Below are positions 51,747-61,256 of a DNA stretch of 64,000 nucleotides, piece after piece. The notes under the pieces were generated by a model. The model did no database searches and was not told where the DNA came from. It saw only the letters and a list, made by a program, of their open reading frames with translations. Origin of the DNA: Azonexus sp. (GTDB taxonomy: Bacteria; Pseudomonadota; Gammaproteobacteria; Burkholderiales; Rhodocyclaceae); assembly GCA_031274715.1 (NCBI GenBank), contig JAISPT010000011.1:11770-75769 (forward strand), in the 5' to 3' direction. Numbering within the stretch: position 1 is the first letter of the stretch; every line of letters starts with the position of its first letter. Both the position numbers and the translations under genes were made by a program.

Positions 51747-51802
51747 ATCCGCGAGGCGCGCATTAGAACACAACACGGACTGCGGGTCAAACCCGGCTCG
51801 GC

Positions 51803-51808
51803 TAGAAT
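51803..51808 (+). promoter_or_regulatory. Possible -10 element of gltX
   Basis: TAGAAT 35 bp before the gltX start in the gap after tRNA-Val; no clear -35 element. Confidence 0.35.
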
Positions 51809-51842
51809 AGCGAACTTTGTTTCCGCCAGGATCGCACCATCC

Positions 51843-53237
51843 ATGAAGCCCGTTCGTACCCGTTTCGCCCCCAGCCCTACCGGTTATCTGCATATCGGTG
51901 GCGCCCGCACCGCGTTGTTCTCCTGGGCCTACGCCCGTCGTCACGGTGGTTGCTTCATCCTGCGCGTCGAGGACACCGACGTCGCTCGCTCGACGCCGGA
52001 AGCCGTGCAGGCCATCCTCGACGGTATGGCCTGGCTGGAACTGGCGCACGACGAAGGTCCGTTCTACCAGATGCAGCGCATGGACCGCTACAAGGAAGTA
52101 ATCCGGCAGATGCTGGCCAACGGCACCGCCTATCATTGCTACACCACCCGAGAGGAACTCGACACCCTGCGCACCGAGCAGGAAGCGCGTAAGGAAAAGC
52201 CGCGCTACGACGGCCGCTGGCGTCCGGAGGTCGGCAAGACCTTGCCGCCAGTGCCAGCCGACGTGCCGCCGGTAGTTCGCTTCAAGAATCCTCGGGATGG
52301 CGTCGTCGCCTGGGACGATCAGGTCAAGGGCCGCATCGAGATCGCCAATGGCGAGCTTGACGATCTGATTATCGCCCGCGCCGACGGTACCCCGACTTAC
52401 AATTTCTGTGTCTGCGTAGACGACTGGGACATGGGCATCACCCATGTCATTCGCGGCGACGACCATGTCAACAACACGCCACGCCAGATCAACATTCTCA
52501 AAGCACTTAATGCCGAGGTGCCGCTGTATGCCCATCTCTCGATGATTCTCGGCGATGACGGCAGCAAGCTCTCGAAGCGCCACGGCGCCGTGTCGGTGAT
52601 GCAGTACGACGAGGAAGGATTCCTTCCCGAGGCGGTAATCAACTACTTGGCGCGGCTCGGCTGGTCGCACGGCGACGACGAGGTGTTCTCGCGTCAGCAA
52701 CTCGTCACGTGGTTCGACCTCGACCACATCACCGCCTCGGCCGCGCAGTTCAATACCGAGAAACTGCTGTGGCTGAACCAGCATTACATGAAGCAGCTGC
52801 CTCCGGCCGACCTGGCCGCCCGCGTCGGCGCCCGGCTGGCGGCGCGCGGCGTCGATACCGGCAACGGCCCCGAGTTGGCCAAGGCGGTGGCGCTCTATGT
52901 CGATCGCTGTAATACGCTCAACACTCTGGCCGACGCGGTAGAGGTGTTCTATATCGGCATCGAGCCCAACCCGGAACTGCTCGCTCAGCACTTGTCGGCT
53001 GATGCCTTGCCGGCCCTGGCCGATTTCGTCGCCGGGCTGGCCGGAGTAGCCTGGGAGACGCCGGCCATCGGGGCGCTGATCAAGGAAACGATCGCCAGGC
53101 ACGGCCTGAAAATGCCCAAACTGGCGATGCCGCTGCGCGTGATCCTGACCGGCCAGGCGCAAGCGCCGTCGGTCGATGCGCTGGTTGAAATGATCGGCTG
53201 CGAGCGCGTGGTGACGGCCCTGAATAAACATCTCTGA
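51843..53237 (+). CDS. gltX: Glutamate-tRNA ligase
   Basis: 464 aa, normal length. Class I signatures: [13 protein letters not shown] near the N-terminus (HIGH) and SKLSKRHG near residue 242 (KMSKS variant). It charges tRNA-Glu with glutamate. Notably a tRNA-Glu pair lies 160-560 bp downstream on the same strand. No asparagine-specific features can be read, so whether it also charges tRNA-Gln is open. Confidence 0.96.
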   Translation: MKPVRTRFAPSPTGYLHIGGARTALFSWAYARRHGGCFILRVEDTDVARSTPEAVQAILDGMAWLELAHDEGPFYQMQRMDRYKEVIRQMLANGTAYHCYTTREELDTLRTEQEARKEKPRYDGRWRPEVGKTLPPVPADVPPVVRFKNPRDGVVAWDDQVKGRIEIANGELDDLIIARADGTPTYNFCVCVDDWDMGITHVIRGDDHVNNTPRQINILKALNAEVPLYAHLSMILGDDGSKLSKRHGAVSVMQYDEEGFLPEAVINYLARLGWSHGDDEVFSRQQLVTWFDLDHITASAAQFNTEKLLWLNQHYMKQLPPADLAARVGARLAARGVDTGNGPELAKAVALYVDRCNTLNTLADAVEVFYIGIEPNPELLAQHLSADALPALADFVAGLAGVAWETPAIGALIKETIARHGLKMPKLAMPLRVILTGQAQAPSVDALVEMIGCERVVTALNKHL

Positions 53238-53253
53238 AAATCGCGGAAGCCTC

Positions 53254-53282
53254 TTTACAAGGACCGGGACGGTCCCTATAAT
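53254..53282 (+). promoter_or_regulatory. Sigma-70 promoter of the tRNA operon
   Basis: TTTACA, 17-bp spacer, TATAAT, then a GC-rich discriminator (GCGGCC) as in stable-RNA promoters under stringent control. 19 bp before the first tRNA. Confidence 0.8.
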
Positions 53283-53300
53283 GCGGCCTTCTTTCGCGGC

Positions 53301-53376
<76 letters not shown>

Positions 53377-53400
53377 AAAAGCGCGAAAGAAGACGTCCGG

Positions 53401-53476
53401 GTCCCCATCGTCTAGAGGCCTAGGACACCGCCCTTTCACGGCGGTAACCGGGGTTCGAATCCCCGTGGGGACGCCA
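53401..53476 (+). tRNA. tRNA-Glu (TTC), copy 1
   Basis: 76 nt, anticodon stem CCGCC/GGCGG with loop CTTTCAC (anticodon TTC), acceptor GTCCCCA/TGGGGAC, CCA encoded. Confidence 0.93.
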
Positions 53477-53503
53477 AGGTTTTGGTAGTACTGTAGTAAA
53501 ACT

Positions 53504-53580
53504 GGAGTGGTAGTTCAGTTGGTTAGAATACCGGCCTGTCACGCCGGGGGTCGCGGGTTCGAGCCCCGTCCACTCCGCCA
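53504..53580 (+). tRNA. tRNA-Asp (GTC), copy 1
   Basis: 77 nt, anticodon stem CCGGC/GCCGG with loop CTGTCAC (anticodon GTC), CCA encoded. Confidence 0.93.
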
Positions 53581-53591
53581 ACATTTTGAAG

Positions 53592-53615
53592 AAGCCGGCT
53601 CGGTCCGGCTTTTTC
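53592..53615 (+). terminator. Terminator between the two tRNA triplets
   Basis: AAGCCGG/CCGGCTT stem with a 6-base loop followed by TTTTC; a smaller ACCG/CGGT hairpin with T-run follows at about 53625. Confidence 0.65.
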
Positions 53616-53686
53616 TTGAAGAAGACCGGAAGCGGTTTTTCCGGCAAGCGCTACAAGGCGCCGTGTAGTTCGGCTTCTCTCGCGAG

Positions 53687-53762
<76 letters not shown>

Positions 53763-53788
53763 AAAAGCGCGAGAAAGAAGACGTCCGG

Positions 53789-53864
53789 GTCCCCATCGTC
53801 TAGAGGCCTAGGACACCGCCCTTTCACGGCGGTAACCGGGGTTCGAATCCCCGTGGGGACGCCA
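53789..53864 (+). tRNA. tRNA-Glu (TTC), copy 2
   Basis: Identical to copy 1 by eye; 388 bp downstream of it. Confidence 0.93.
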
Positions 53865-53891
53865 AGGTTTTGGTAGTATTGTAGTAAAACT

Positions 53892-53968
53892 GGAGTGGTA
53901 GTTCAGTTGGTTAGAATACCGGCCTGTCACGCCGGGGGTCGCGGGTTCGAGCCCCGTCCACTCCGCCA
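53892..53968 (+). tRNA. tRNA-Asp (GTC), copy 2
   Basis: Identical to copy 1 by eye; 388 bp downstream of it. Confidence 0.93.
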
Positions 53969-53974
53969 ACACTG

Positions 53975-54010
53975 AAAAGCCGTTGAAATCATCGATTTCA
54001 ACGGCTTTTT
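53975..54010 (+). terminator. Strong terminator after the second tRNA triplet
   Basis: 16-bp stem AAAAGCCGTTGAAATC with its exact complement, ATC loop, then a T-run. It also faces the end of the convergent fpr gene. Confidence 0.85.
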
Positions 54011-54052
54011 GCTTTTCCGGCCGGATGTTTTCCCGGCCGCTTGCGAAGTTGC

Positions 54053-54832
54053 CTACTTTTCGACGAAGGCCCGCTCGATGACGTAGTCGCCAGGCACGCC
54101 GGTATAGTGATTGCCCACCTGGAAACCGCGGGCGTCGAGCAGCGCCGACATATCGGCCAGCATCGCCGAGCTGCCGCAGATCATCGCCCGATCGGTGGCC
54201 GGATCGAGCGGCACGATGCCGAGATCGGCGAACAGCTTGCCAGATTCGATCAAATCCGTCAGCCGCCCTTCGTTGCGGAAAGGCTCACGGGTCACGGTCG
54301 GGTAGTAGATCAGCTTCTCCTTGACCCAATCGCCGAAGAATTCATGCTGGGTCAACCCGTGCTCGATGTAGTCGCGATAGGCCAATTCGTTGACCTTGCG
54401 CACACCGTGTACGAGGACGACCTTCTCGAATTTCTCGTACACCTCGGGATCGTGGATCAGGCTCATGAACGGCGCCAGGCCGGTGCCGGTAGCGAACATG
54501 AATAACCGTTTGCCGGGCTTCAGGTCGTCCAAGATCAGGGTGCCAGTCGGCTCCTTGCCGACGATAATCGGGTCGCCCGGCCGCAGATGCTGCAAGCGCG
54601 AGCTCAAGGGGCCGTGCGGTACTTTGATGCTGAGAAATTCAAGGTATTCCTCGTGATTGGCGCTGACGATGCTGTAGGCGCGGGTCAATGGCCGGCCGTC
54701 GACTTCCAGGCCGATCATCACGAACTGGCCGCTGATGAAACGCAGACCGGGAGAGCGTGTGGTACGAAAGGAAAACAGCGTGTCGTTCCAGTGATGGACA
54801 GAAATAACGCATTCAGTGGCGAAGGCGCTCAT
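54053..54832 (-). CDS. fpr: Ferredoxin-NADP(+) reductase
   Basis: 259 aa. FAD site RAYSIVSAN (about residues 51-59), NADP region FATGTGLAPFMSL (about 113-125), and the C-terminal tail YVIERAFVEK typical of bacterial (subclass I) Fpr. It passes electrons between NADPH and ferredoxin or flavodoxin; cytosolic. A single gene facing the tRNA operon terminator. Confidence 0.93.
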   Translation of the reverse strand: MSAFATECVISVHHWNDTLFSFRTTRSPGLRFISGQFVMIGLEVDGRPLTRAYSIVSANHEEYLEFLSIKVPHGPLSSRLQHLRPGDPIIVGKEPTGTLILDDLKPGKRLFMFATGTGLAPFMSLIHDPEVYEKFEKVVLVHGVRKVNELAYRDYIEHGLTQHEFFGDWVKEKLIYYPTVTREPFRNEGRLTDLIESGKLFADLGIVPLDPATDRAMICGSSAMLADMSALLDARGFQVGNHYTGVPGDYVIERAFVEK

Positions 54833-55070
54833 GGAAAACTCATAGTGGTCGGTTACACCATGCAGAATAGATGGTTCGGCATAGAAATTTAAGCGTTTAA
54901 TTTCTCTAATACTTAGCTAGCAGATCGATATGAAGATCACCCTGCGCCAGTAAAACAGCGGCAACGTGCACGGCACCGATACGCTGGAACGGCCATTCAT
55001 TCGCTGAAGCAGCTGGGTAATACAGTCCGCCAAACCACCGCCGAGGCGGACTGAGCACTTGGCCGTCGGG

Positions 55071-55076
55071 TATAAT
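55071..55076 (+). promoter_or_regulatory. -10 element of mltD
   Basis: TATAAT 39 bp before the mltD ATG, followed by a GC-rich leader and CAGGAG. No strong -35 element is seen. Confidence 0.45.
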
Positions 55077-55115
55077 CCGCTGCTTCGCCGAGCCCGCTGA
55101 CGCCAGGAGTTGTTC

Positions 55116-56540
55116 ATGCCATTTCCCGCTCTTCCGTCGCGCATCGGCCGCCTGCTCGGCGTGGCTGCTGCCTGCGCGCTGATCGGGCTGGCGACACCGG
55201 CGGTAGCCGACAACTTGCCGGTCGAAGCGACCAGTGAACCCAGCGCCGGCATCCGCCCGGACGTGCTGATCCCGCTAGAAATTGGCCATGCCCCGATCCA
55301 CCCCACCGCCATCGACCTGACGGTGACGCCGGACAATCTGTGGGACCGGATTCGCAACGGCTTTGCGATGAATAACCTGAACGACGATTTGGTGCTGCAT
55401 TACCAGCAGTGGTACCAAAATCGTCCGGATGCGCTGCGCCGGATGGTCGAGCGTAGTCGCCCCTACCTTTTCCACATCGTCGAGGAATTGGAAGCGCGTG
55501 GCATGCCGAGCGAACTGGCGCTGCTGCCGATGGTCGAGAGTTCCTTCAACCCGATGGCTTACTCGTCGGCCCACGCCGCCGGCCTGTGGCAGTTCATTCC
55601 GGCCACTGGCAAGCGCTTCAATCTGGAACAGAACTGGTGGCAGGACGAGCGGCGCGACGTCGTGGCCTCGACCAACGCCGCCCTCGATTACCTGCAGAAC
55701 ATTTACGACATGCACGGCGACTGGCACCTGGCGCTAGCCTCGTACAACTGGGGCGAAGGCGCCGTCAAGCGAGCCGTGGACAAGAACGAGGCACGCGGTC
55801 TGCCGGCCGACTACGCCAGCCTCAAGATGCCCAATGAGACGCGCCACTACGTGCCCAAACTGCAGGCGCTGAAGAACATTTTCGGCAATCCGGCACTGGT
55901 CGCCAGCCTCAATCTGCCGCAGATTCCCAACAACCCCTATTTCACGACCCTGGAAATGCCGCAGCCGATCGACGTCAAGACTGCGGCGCGGCTGGCCAAC
56001 ATGTCGCTGGACGAGTTCCGCCAGCTCAATCCCTCGCACAACCGGCCGATCATCAAAGCCGATACCGAGGTCGTGCTGCCGGCCGACAAGATCGATACTT
56101 TCCACCACAACCTGCGCAACCACCAGGCGCCGCTCAGCCGCTGGGATGCCTATACCGTCGCCAAACCCGAACGGGTAGATCAGATCGCCAGCCGCATCGG
56201 TGCCTCGACCGCCGAGCTGATCCAGGCCAACGGCCTGCCCGGCAACGTCCGCCTGGCTACCGGTTCGCGTCTGCTGGTCCCCGGTGACGGTAACTCGGAT
56301 AGCTTGCGTCGGTTCGGCACGGATGGCTCGCCGATCATCATCCAGCCGGAGCCGCGGGTGCGCGTCACCAAAGGCGAGCGCGGCGGGCACCCGGCGGGAG
56401 GTAAAACCGCCAGCAAGACGACCGCCAAGAAAGGGGCGCCGGCCACCCGTGCCGCCAGCAAACCGGCCGGTAAAGCGCCTGTCGCGGCCGGTTCCGGTAA
56501 ACCCGCCAGCAAGAAACCAGCTGACAAGAAAGGGCGCTGA
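55116..56540 (+). CDS. mltD: Membrane-bound lytic murein transglycosylase D
   Basis: 474 aa from the ATG at 55116 (CAGGAG upstream). Signal peptide (to about residue 32), SLT domain (about 110-250) with catalytic Glu in LLPMVESSFNP and the partner motif HAAGLWQFIPATG, then one LysM-like domain (about 345-390, YTVAKPERVDQIASRIGAS). The last 60 residues are a Lys/Ala/Pro-rich basic tail, perhaps for binding polyanions. It cleaves peptidoglycan with anhydromuramic ends. No lipobox, so probably periplasmic here. Confidence 0.9.
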   Translation: MPFPALPSRIGRLLGVAAACALIGLATPAVADNLPVEATSEPSAGIRPDVLIPLEIGHAPIHPTAIDLTVTPDNLWDRIRNGFAMNNLNDDLVLHYQQWYQNRPDALRRMVERSRPYLFHIVEELEARGMPSELALLPMVESSFNPMAYSSAHAAGLWQFIPATGKRFNLEQNWWQDERRDVVASTNAALDYLQNIYDMHGDWHLALASYNWGEGAVKRAVDKNEARGLPADYASLKMPNETRHYVPKLQALKNIFGNPALVASLNLPQIPNNPYFTTLEMPQPIDVKTAARLANMSLDEFRQLNPSHNRPIIKADTEVVLPADKIDTFHHNLRNHQAPLSRWDAYTVAKPERVDQIASRIGASTAELIQANGLPGNVRLATGSRLLVPGDGNSDSLRRFGTDGSPIIIQPEPRVRVTKGERGGHPAGGKTASKTTAKKGAPATRAASKPAGKAPVAAGSGKPASKKPADKKGR

Positions 56541-56556
56541 CGGCGGGCCGGGCCTA

Positions 56557-58530
56557 CTAGCCCGGCCAGTGGCAGGCGATGCGATGCGTCGTCGAAGCTG
56601 CAGTCGTTTCCGGATAGGTCTGCCGGCACAAATCCGTGGCTTTGGGACAACGCGGATGGAAATGGCAGCCGGCTGGCGGCTTGGCCGGCGATGGCGTTTC
56701 CCCGGCCAGGCGGATGCGCTGCCCGCCTCCTCCCAAGCGCGGTACCGGCACTGCCGACAGCAGCGCTCGGGTGTAGGGATGCAAGGGCGCGCCCAGCACC
56801 TCCTCCGCCCTGCCCTGCTCGACGATGCGGCCGAGATACATGACCGCCACCTCGTGCGCCAAATATTCGACCACCGCGAAATTGTGCGTGATGAACAGGT
56901 AGGCAACACCCAGCTCGGCTTGCAGGGTTTTCAGCAGATTGAGGATTTGCGCCTGTACCGAGACATCAAGCGCCGAGGTTGGTTCGTCGCAGATCAGTAG
57001 TTGCGGCTGCACGGCCAGTGCCCGGGCGATGGCGACGCGCTGGCGCTGACCGCCGGAAAACTCGTGCGGGAAGCGCTCCGCCGCTTCCGCCGGCAGGCCG
57101 ACCTGCTGCAACAGCGCAGCCACTGCCCCGGCCTGTGCCGCTGAAGCCGTCGCCAGTCCGAGCGCAGCCATGCCCTCGGCGATGATCTCGCCGACGCGCA
57201 GGCGCGGATTGAGCGAGGCAAACGGATCCTGAAACACCATTTGCATCTGCCGCCGGGCGGCGCGCAGGCGCCGGCCGCTCAGCCCGACCAGTTCGCTGCC
57301 GGCCAGCGCAACGCTGCCGGCACTCGGCTGGATCAATTGCAGCAAGGCCTTGCCGACCGTCGTTTTGCCACAGCCCGATTCGCCGACCAGGGCTAGCGTG
57401 CGGCCCGGCGCGATGGCCAGCGAAACCCCGTCGACCGCCCGCACATGACCCACCGTGTGCTGCAAGATGCCCTTGCGGATCGGGAAATGCACTTTCAATT
57501 CGGCTACTTTTAGGAAGGCGGCGCCGTCGCCTTCCGCCGCGACTGCCGCCGGCTCCGCCGCCGTCGTAGCAGCCGCCGTCCCCTGCCAGTGGCAGCGCAC
57601 CTGATGTCCGTCGGCCACCGGACGCCAGTCCGGTGACTGCTCGCGGCAGATCGCCATCACCTGCGGGCAGCGGTCGGCGAAGCGGCAACCGGCCGGCATC
57701 GCCGCCAGCGACGGCACCTGGCCGGGAATGGTGACCAATTTGCGGCCGCGCCGCGAAACTTCCGGCAACGCGGCGAACAGCGCCTGGGTGTAAGGATGGC
57801 GAGGCGCGCCAAAGAAATCCTCGCGCCCGGCCACCTCAACCAGTTCGCCGGCGTACATCACGCCGATACGGTGCGCCATGCGGGCGACCACGCCGAGATC
57901 GTGGGTAATCAACAGCATGCCCATGCCGCGCTCGGCCTGCAGGCCGACCAGCAGGTCGAGAATCTGCGCCTGCACGGTAACGTCGAGCGCGGTGGTCGGC
58001 TCATCGGCGATCAACAACTCCGGCTCGCCGGCCAGGGCGATAGAGATCATCACCCGCTGCTTCATGCCGCCCGAGAGCTGGAAGGGATATTCGTCGAGAC
58101 GCCGCTCCGGATCGGCGATACCGACCTGGCGCAGCAATTCCAGCATGCGCAGGCGGGCCGGCTCGCCGGTCAGCGCGCGGTGGCGTTCGAGCACCTCGCC
58201 GATCTGACGGCCGACGGTCAGCACCGGGTTCAAGCTGGTCGCCGGCTCCTGAAAGATCATCGCCATCCGCCCGCCGCGCCAGGCGCGCATAGCGGCTTCC
58301 GGCAGCGTCAGCAGCTCCTCGCCGGCGAAGCGCACCGCGCCGCCAAGCACCCGCCCAGCGCTCGGCAGCAAGCGCAGGATGCCCTGTGCCGTCACCGATT
58401 TGCCGCAACCCGATTCGCCGAGCAGAGCAAAGGTTTCGCCACGAGCAATGGCGAAGGAAATGCCGTCCACTGCCGCCAGGATTTTCCGGCCAGCGACGAA
58501 GCCGAGGCGCAGGTCTTTTACGTCCAGCAT
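56557..58530 (-). CDS. yejF: Peptide ABC transporter, double ATPase (YejF-like)
   Basis: 657 aa with two complete ATPase domains: Walker A GESGCGKSVT (about residue 38) and GESGCGKTTV (about 388), each with an LSGG/FSGGQ signature and LLI(A/C)DEPT Walker B. Each half ends with a Cys-rich oligopeptide ABC C-terminal segment (CRFADRCPQV, CHFHPRCPKA). Together with the two permeases it resembles E. coli YejBEF, which takes up microcin C and peptides. Overlaps the permease gene by 1 bp (TGATG). Confidence 0.88.
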   Translation of the reverse strand: MLDVKDLRLGFVAGRKILAAVDGISFAIARGETFALLGESGCGKSVTAQGILRLLPSAGRVLGGAVRFAGEELLTLPEAAMRAWRGGRMAMIFQEPATSLNPVLTVGRQIGEVLERHRALTGEPARLRMLELLRQVGIADPERRLDEYPFQLSGGMKQRVMISIALAGEPELLIADEPTTALDVTVQAQILDLLVGLQAERGMGMLLITHDLGVVARMAHRIGVMYAGELVEVAGREDFFGAPRHPYTQALFAALPEVSRRGRKLVTIPGQVPSLAAMPAGCRFADRCPQVMAICREQSPDWRPVADGHQVRCHWQGTAAATTAAEPAAVAAEGDGAAFLKVAELKVHFPIRKGILQHTVGHVRAVDGVSLAIAPGRTLALVGESGCGKTTVGKALLQLIQPSAGSVALAGSELVGLSGRRLRAARRQMQMVFQDPFASLNPRLRVGEIIAEGMAALGLATASAAQAGAVAALLQQVGLPAEAAERFPHEFSGGQRQRVAIARALAVQPQLLICDEPTSALDVSVQAQILNLLKTLQAELGVAYLFITHNFAVVEYLAHEVAVMYLGRIVEQGRAEEVLGAPLHPYTRALLSAVPVPRLGGGGQRIRLAGETPSPAKPPAGCHFHPRCPKATDLCRQTYPETTAASTTHRIACHWPG

Positions 58531-59939
58531 CAGGCAACCCTCGGGTCAAATGCGTCGCGCACGGCGTCGGCGAACAGGTTGGCGGCCAGCACCAGTAGGA
58601 ACATTGCCGCGAAGGCGGCGGCCAGCGACCACCAGACGACCGGCTCACGGCCCAGCTCCATGCGCGCATTGTTGATCATCGTGCCAAAGCTGGTCATGCT
58701 CGGATCGACGCCGACGCCGACATAGGACAGCACGGCCTCGGCCAGCACCAGGCTGGAAAAATCCATGACCAGCGAGATGATCACGATATGCATCAGGTTG
58801 GGCAGGATATGGCGCAGGATGATCCGCCACGAGGAAACCCCGAAGGCCTGCGCCGCCTGGATGTATTCCAGCTCGCGCAGCTTCAGCGTTTCGCCGCGCA
58901 GCAGCCGGCACAGGCTGGTCCAACTCATGATGCCGAGGATGAAACACAGCGCCAAGAGGCGCAGGTCGGCACGCTCGGCGGCGGTGGCGAACCATTGCGG
59001 ATGGGTGTCGATGACCACCTGCATCATCAGCACCGCAGCGGCGATCAGCAACACACTCGGAATCGAGTTGAGCACGGTATAGAGGTACTGGATCAGGTCG
59101 TCGACCCAGCCACGGAAATAACCGGCAACGATGCCCAGTAGCACGGCCAGCGGTAGCATCACCAGCGTCGTCACCAGGCCGATGATCAGCGCCGTGCGCA
59201 CGCTTTTCAGAATCTGGTAAAGCACGTCCTGACCGACCTTGTCGGTACCGAAGACGTGGTACTGGCCGGCCAGCACGAACAGCGGCAGGACCACCAGCAG
59301 AATCACTGCCAGCGTTGCCAGCACCGCGTTCCAGGCGAAGGCCGTCTCGCCGCACCAGATACGCCGCCAGCCGCCAACCCACGCACCGCCCGTCTGCCAA
59401 CCGCCAACTGCCAGCGCCGCCGTACCGGCCAGCGCCAGCCAGCCAAGCATTGCCAGTGCGCCGACGCGCAGGGCGGTCAAGCCGGCATCGGCAAAAACTG
59501 CGTCCTCGCGCTCGCCGAGATGGCTGCCACCGTACTTCAGGCGTGGAAATTCGCGCACCGTGCCGAGGCCCGGCACCTCTAGCGTTTCCATCGTGTACAG
59601 CCGGGTGGCGAAAGGCGCCGAGTAGGTTTTCTCATTTTCCGTACGCAGCGGTGTCACCAGCAGATCGAGCAGCGACAACACCTCGACCGCGTACTGCCGC
59701 TCTTGCCCCGGCCGGCTCTCCAACGCCGCGCGGACATGCAGCGAATCGAGCAGACCAACCCCGATAAAGGCGAGCAGCACGATCGCCGACGCCATGCCGA
59801 TCCGGTTGGCACTGACCCGCCGCCAGGCGGCAAGCAGCGGTGGGCTCCTGGCAATCAGCACGCCGACGCTGATACCGGCCGCCAGCAGCAGCCAGACCAG
59901 CACATCGGACCAGAGGACGACGATCTGGAAATTCCTCAT
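58530..59939 (-). CDS. Peptide ABC transporter permease (YejE-like, long form)
   Basis: 469 aa, over 100 residues longer than E. coli YejE. The first 220 residues hold about three membrane helices and a periplasmic insert (about residues 65-155), then comes the BPD_transp_1 domain with the EAA loop LRELEYIQAAQAFGVS. The hallmark FGTDKVGQDVLYQILKSVR precedes it. It forms the channel with the YejB-like permease; overlaps both neighbours (4 bp and 1 bp). Confidence 0.85.
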   Translation of the reverse strand: MRNFQIVVLWSDVLVWLLLAAGISVGVLIARSPPLLAAWRRVSANRIGMASAIVLLAFIGVGLLDSLHVRAALESRPGQERQYAVEVLSLLDLLVTPLRTENEKTYSAPFATRLYTMETLEVPGLGTVREFPRLKYGGSHLGEREDAVFADAGLTALRVGALAMLGWLALAGTAALAVGGWQTGGAWVGGWRRIWCGETAFAWNAVLATLAVILLVVLPLFVLAGQYHVFGTDKVGQDVLYQILKSVRTALIIGLVTTLVMLPLAVLLGIVAGYFRGWVDDLIQYLYTVLNSIPSVLLIAAAVLMMQVVIDTHPQWFATAAERADLRLLALCFILGIMSWTSLCRLLRGETLKLRELEYIQAAQAFGVSSWRIILRHILPNLMHIVIISLVMDFSSLVLAEAVLSYVGVGVDPSMTSFGTMINNARMELGREPVVWWSLAAAFAAMFLLVLAANLFADAVRDAFDPRVA

Positions 59940-60913
59940 TGGAAACGAATCCGCGGATCGACCAGGGTGTAGGAAATGTCGGTCAGAATCAGGCCGACGA
60001 TGTATAGCACCGAACCGATGAAAACCATCGAGCGGACCACGGCAAAGTCCTGGGCGTTGATCGCGTCGATGGTATAGCTGCCCAGGCCGGGAATACCGAA
60101 GAAGGACTCGGTCAGCAGCGAGCCCATGAACAATGTCGGAATGACGACGACGACACCGGTCAGGATCGGGATCAGCGCGTTGCGCAAAATGTGGCGGAAG
60201 AACACCACGGTTTCCGGTAGCCCCTTGGCGCGAGCGGTACGCACGTAGTCCTTGGAGACTTCCTCAAGGAAGATCGTCCGGTACCAGCGGGTCGAGGCGC
60301 CGATGCCGGCGACGACGCCGATCGCCACCGGCAGGACCAGGAAGCGCCAGGCGTCCAATCCATCGCCGAAGCCGGAAATGGGCACCAGCCGCCACACCTT
60401 GCTGAACAGGTATTGGCCGCCGATGATGTAGAACAGCCCGGACACCGACATCGCCGCGACGCACAATACAACGCCCCAGACATCGAAGGCGGTCGCCCGG
60501 AAGAAGGCCAGCGTCAGCGCAAAGCTGATGGCGACGAACAGGCCGAGCACGAAGGTCGGCAAAGCAATTGCCAGTGACGGCCCCATGCGCGTGGCGATCT
60601 CGCGGGCGATATCGCGGCCATCCTCGGCGCGGCCGAAATCGCCGACAAACATGCGCGCCGATTTCTGGAAAAAAATGGTGTCGGTCAGCGCCGCCACACC
60701 ACCAGCGGCGGCATTGACGAACAGCGGCCTGTCGTAACCACGCTCCGTCTTCCACTGTGCGATCGCCTCTGGCGTCACCCGCTTGACCCCGAGCTGCATG
60801 CGCGCCATGTCGTCCGGTGTGTTGACGATGAAGAACAGGGCGAACGTGATCAAATTAACGCCGATCAGGATCGGGATGGCGTACAGTAAGCGGCGAACGA
60901 TGTAAGCGAGCAT
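59936..60913 (-). CDS. Peptide ABC transporter permease (YejB-like)
   Basis: 325 aa, six membrane helices, DppB/YejB type (start AYIVRRLLYAIPILIGVNLI; EAA loop DYVRTARAKGLPE near residue 222; end DISYTLVDPRIRFQ). First gene of the operon. Upstream, where yejA (the binding protein) stands in E. coli, there is only a non-coding gap and tRNA-Ser, so the binding protein must be encoded elsewhere or be absent. Confidence 0.87.
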   Translation of the reverse strand: MLAYIVRRLLYAIPILIGVNLITFALFFIVNTPDDMARMQLGVKRVTPEAIAQWKTERGYDRPLFVNAAAGGVAALTDTIFFQKSARMFVGDFGRAEDGRDIAREIATRMGPSLAIALPTFVLGLFVAISFALTLAFFRATAFDVWGVVLCVAAMSVSGLFYIIGGQYLFSKVWRLVPISGFGDGLDAWRFLVLPVAIGVVAGIGASTRWYRTIFLEEVSKDYVRTARAKGLPETVVFFRHILRNALIPILTGVVVVIPTLFMGSLLTESFFGIPGLGSYTIDAINAQDFAVVRSMVFIGSVLYIVGLILTDISYTLVDPRIRFQ

Positions 60914-61103
60914 GGGCCGGATTATGCCAAGAGCCGGCGCGGAATGAGCAAGATCGTAGCCATCCGTTTAACTGACCCATGTTCTCCATCGGCTGTTCCC
61001 AGCCTGGCCCTACACGCGTTATCGAGGTACAGCGAGGCTCTTTCCTGCCGGCGGTCCGGAACATCGCAACGAAACGGCAGGTGACGGACGGCAAGAGGGC
61101 AAC

Positions 61104-61126
61104 AAAAAAGCACCCCTTGGGGTGCC
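61104..61126 (-). terminator. Terminator downstream of tRNA-Ser
   Basis: GCACCCC/GGGGTGC stem with a 2-base loop; on the minus strand followed by six T. Lies 16 bp past the tRNA 3' end. Confidence 0.85.
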
Positions 61127-61141
61127 TGTTTGTAAGTCGCT

Positions 61142-61229
<88 letters not shown>

Positions 61230-61256
61230 GAAGCGGGCGAGATAATAGCACGACCG

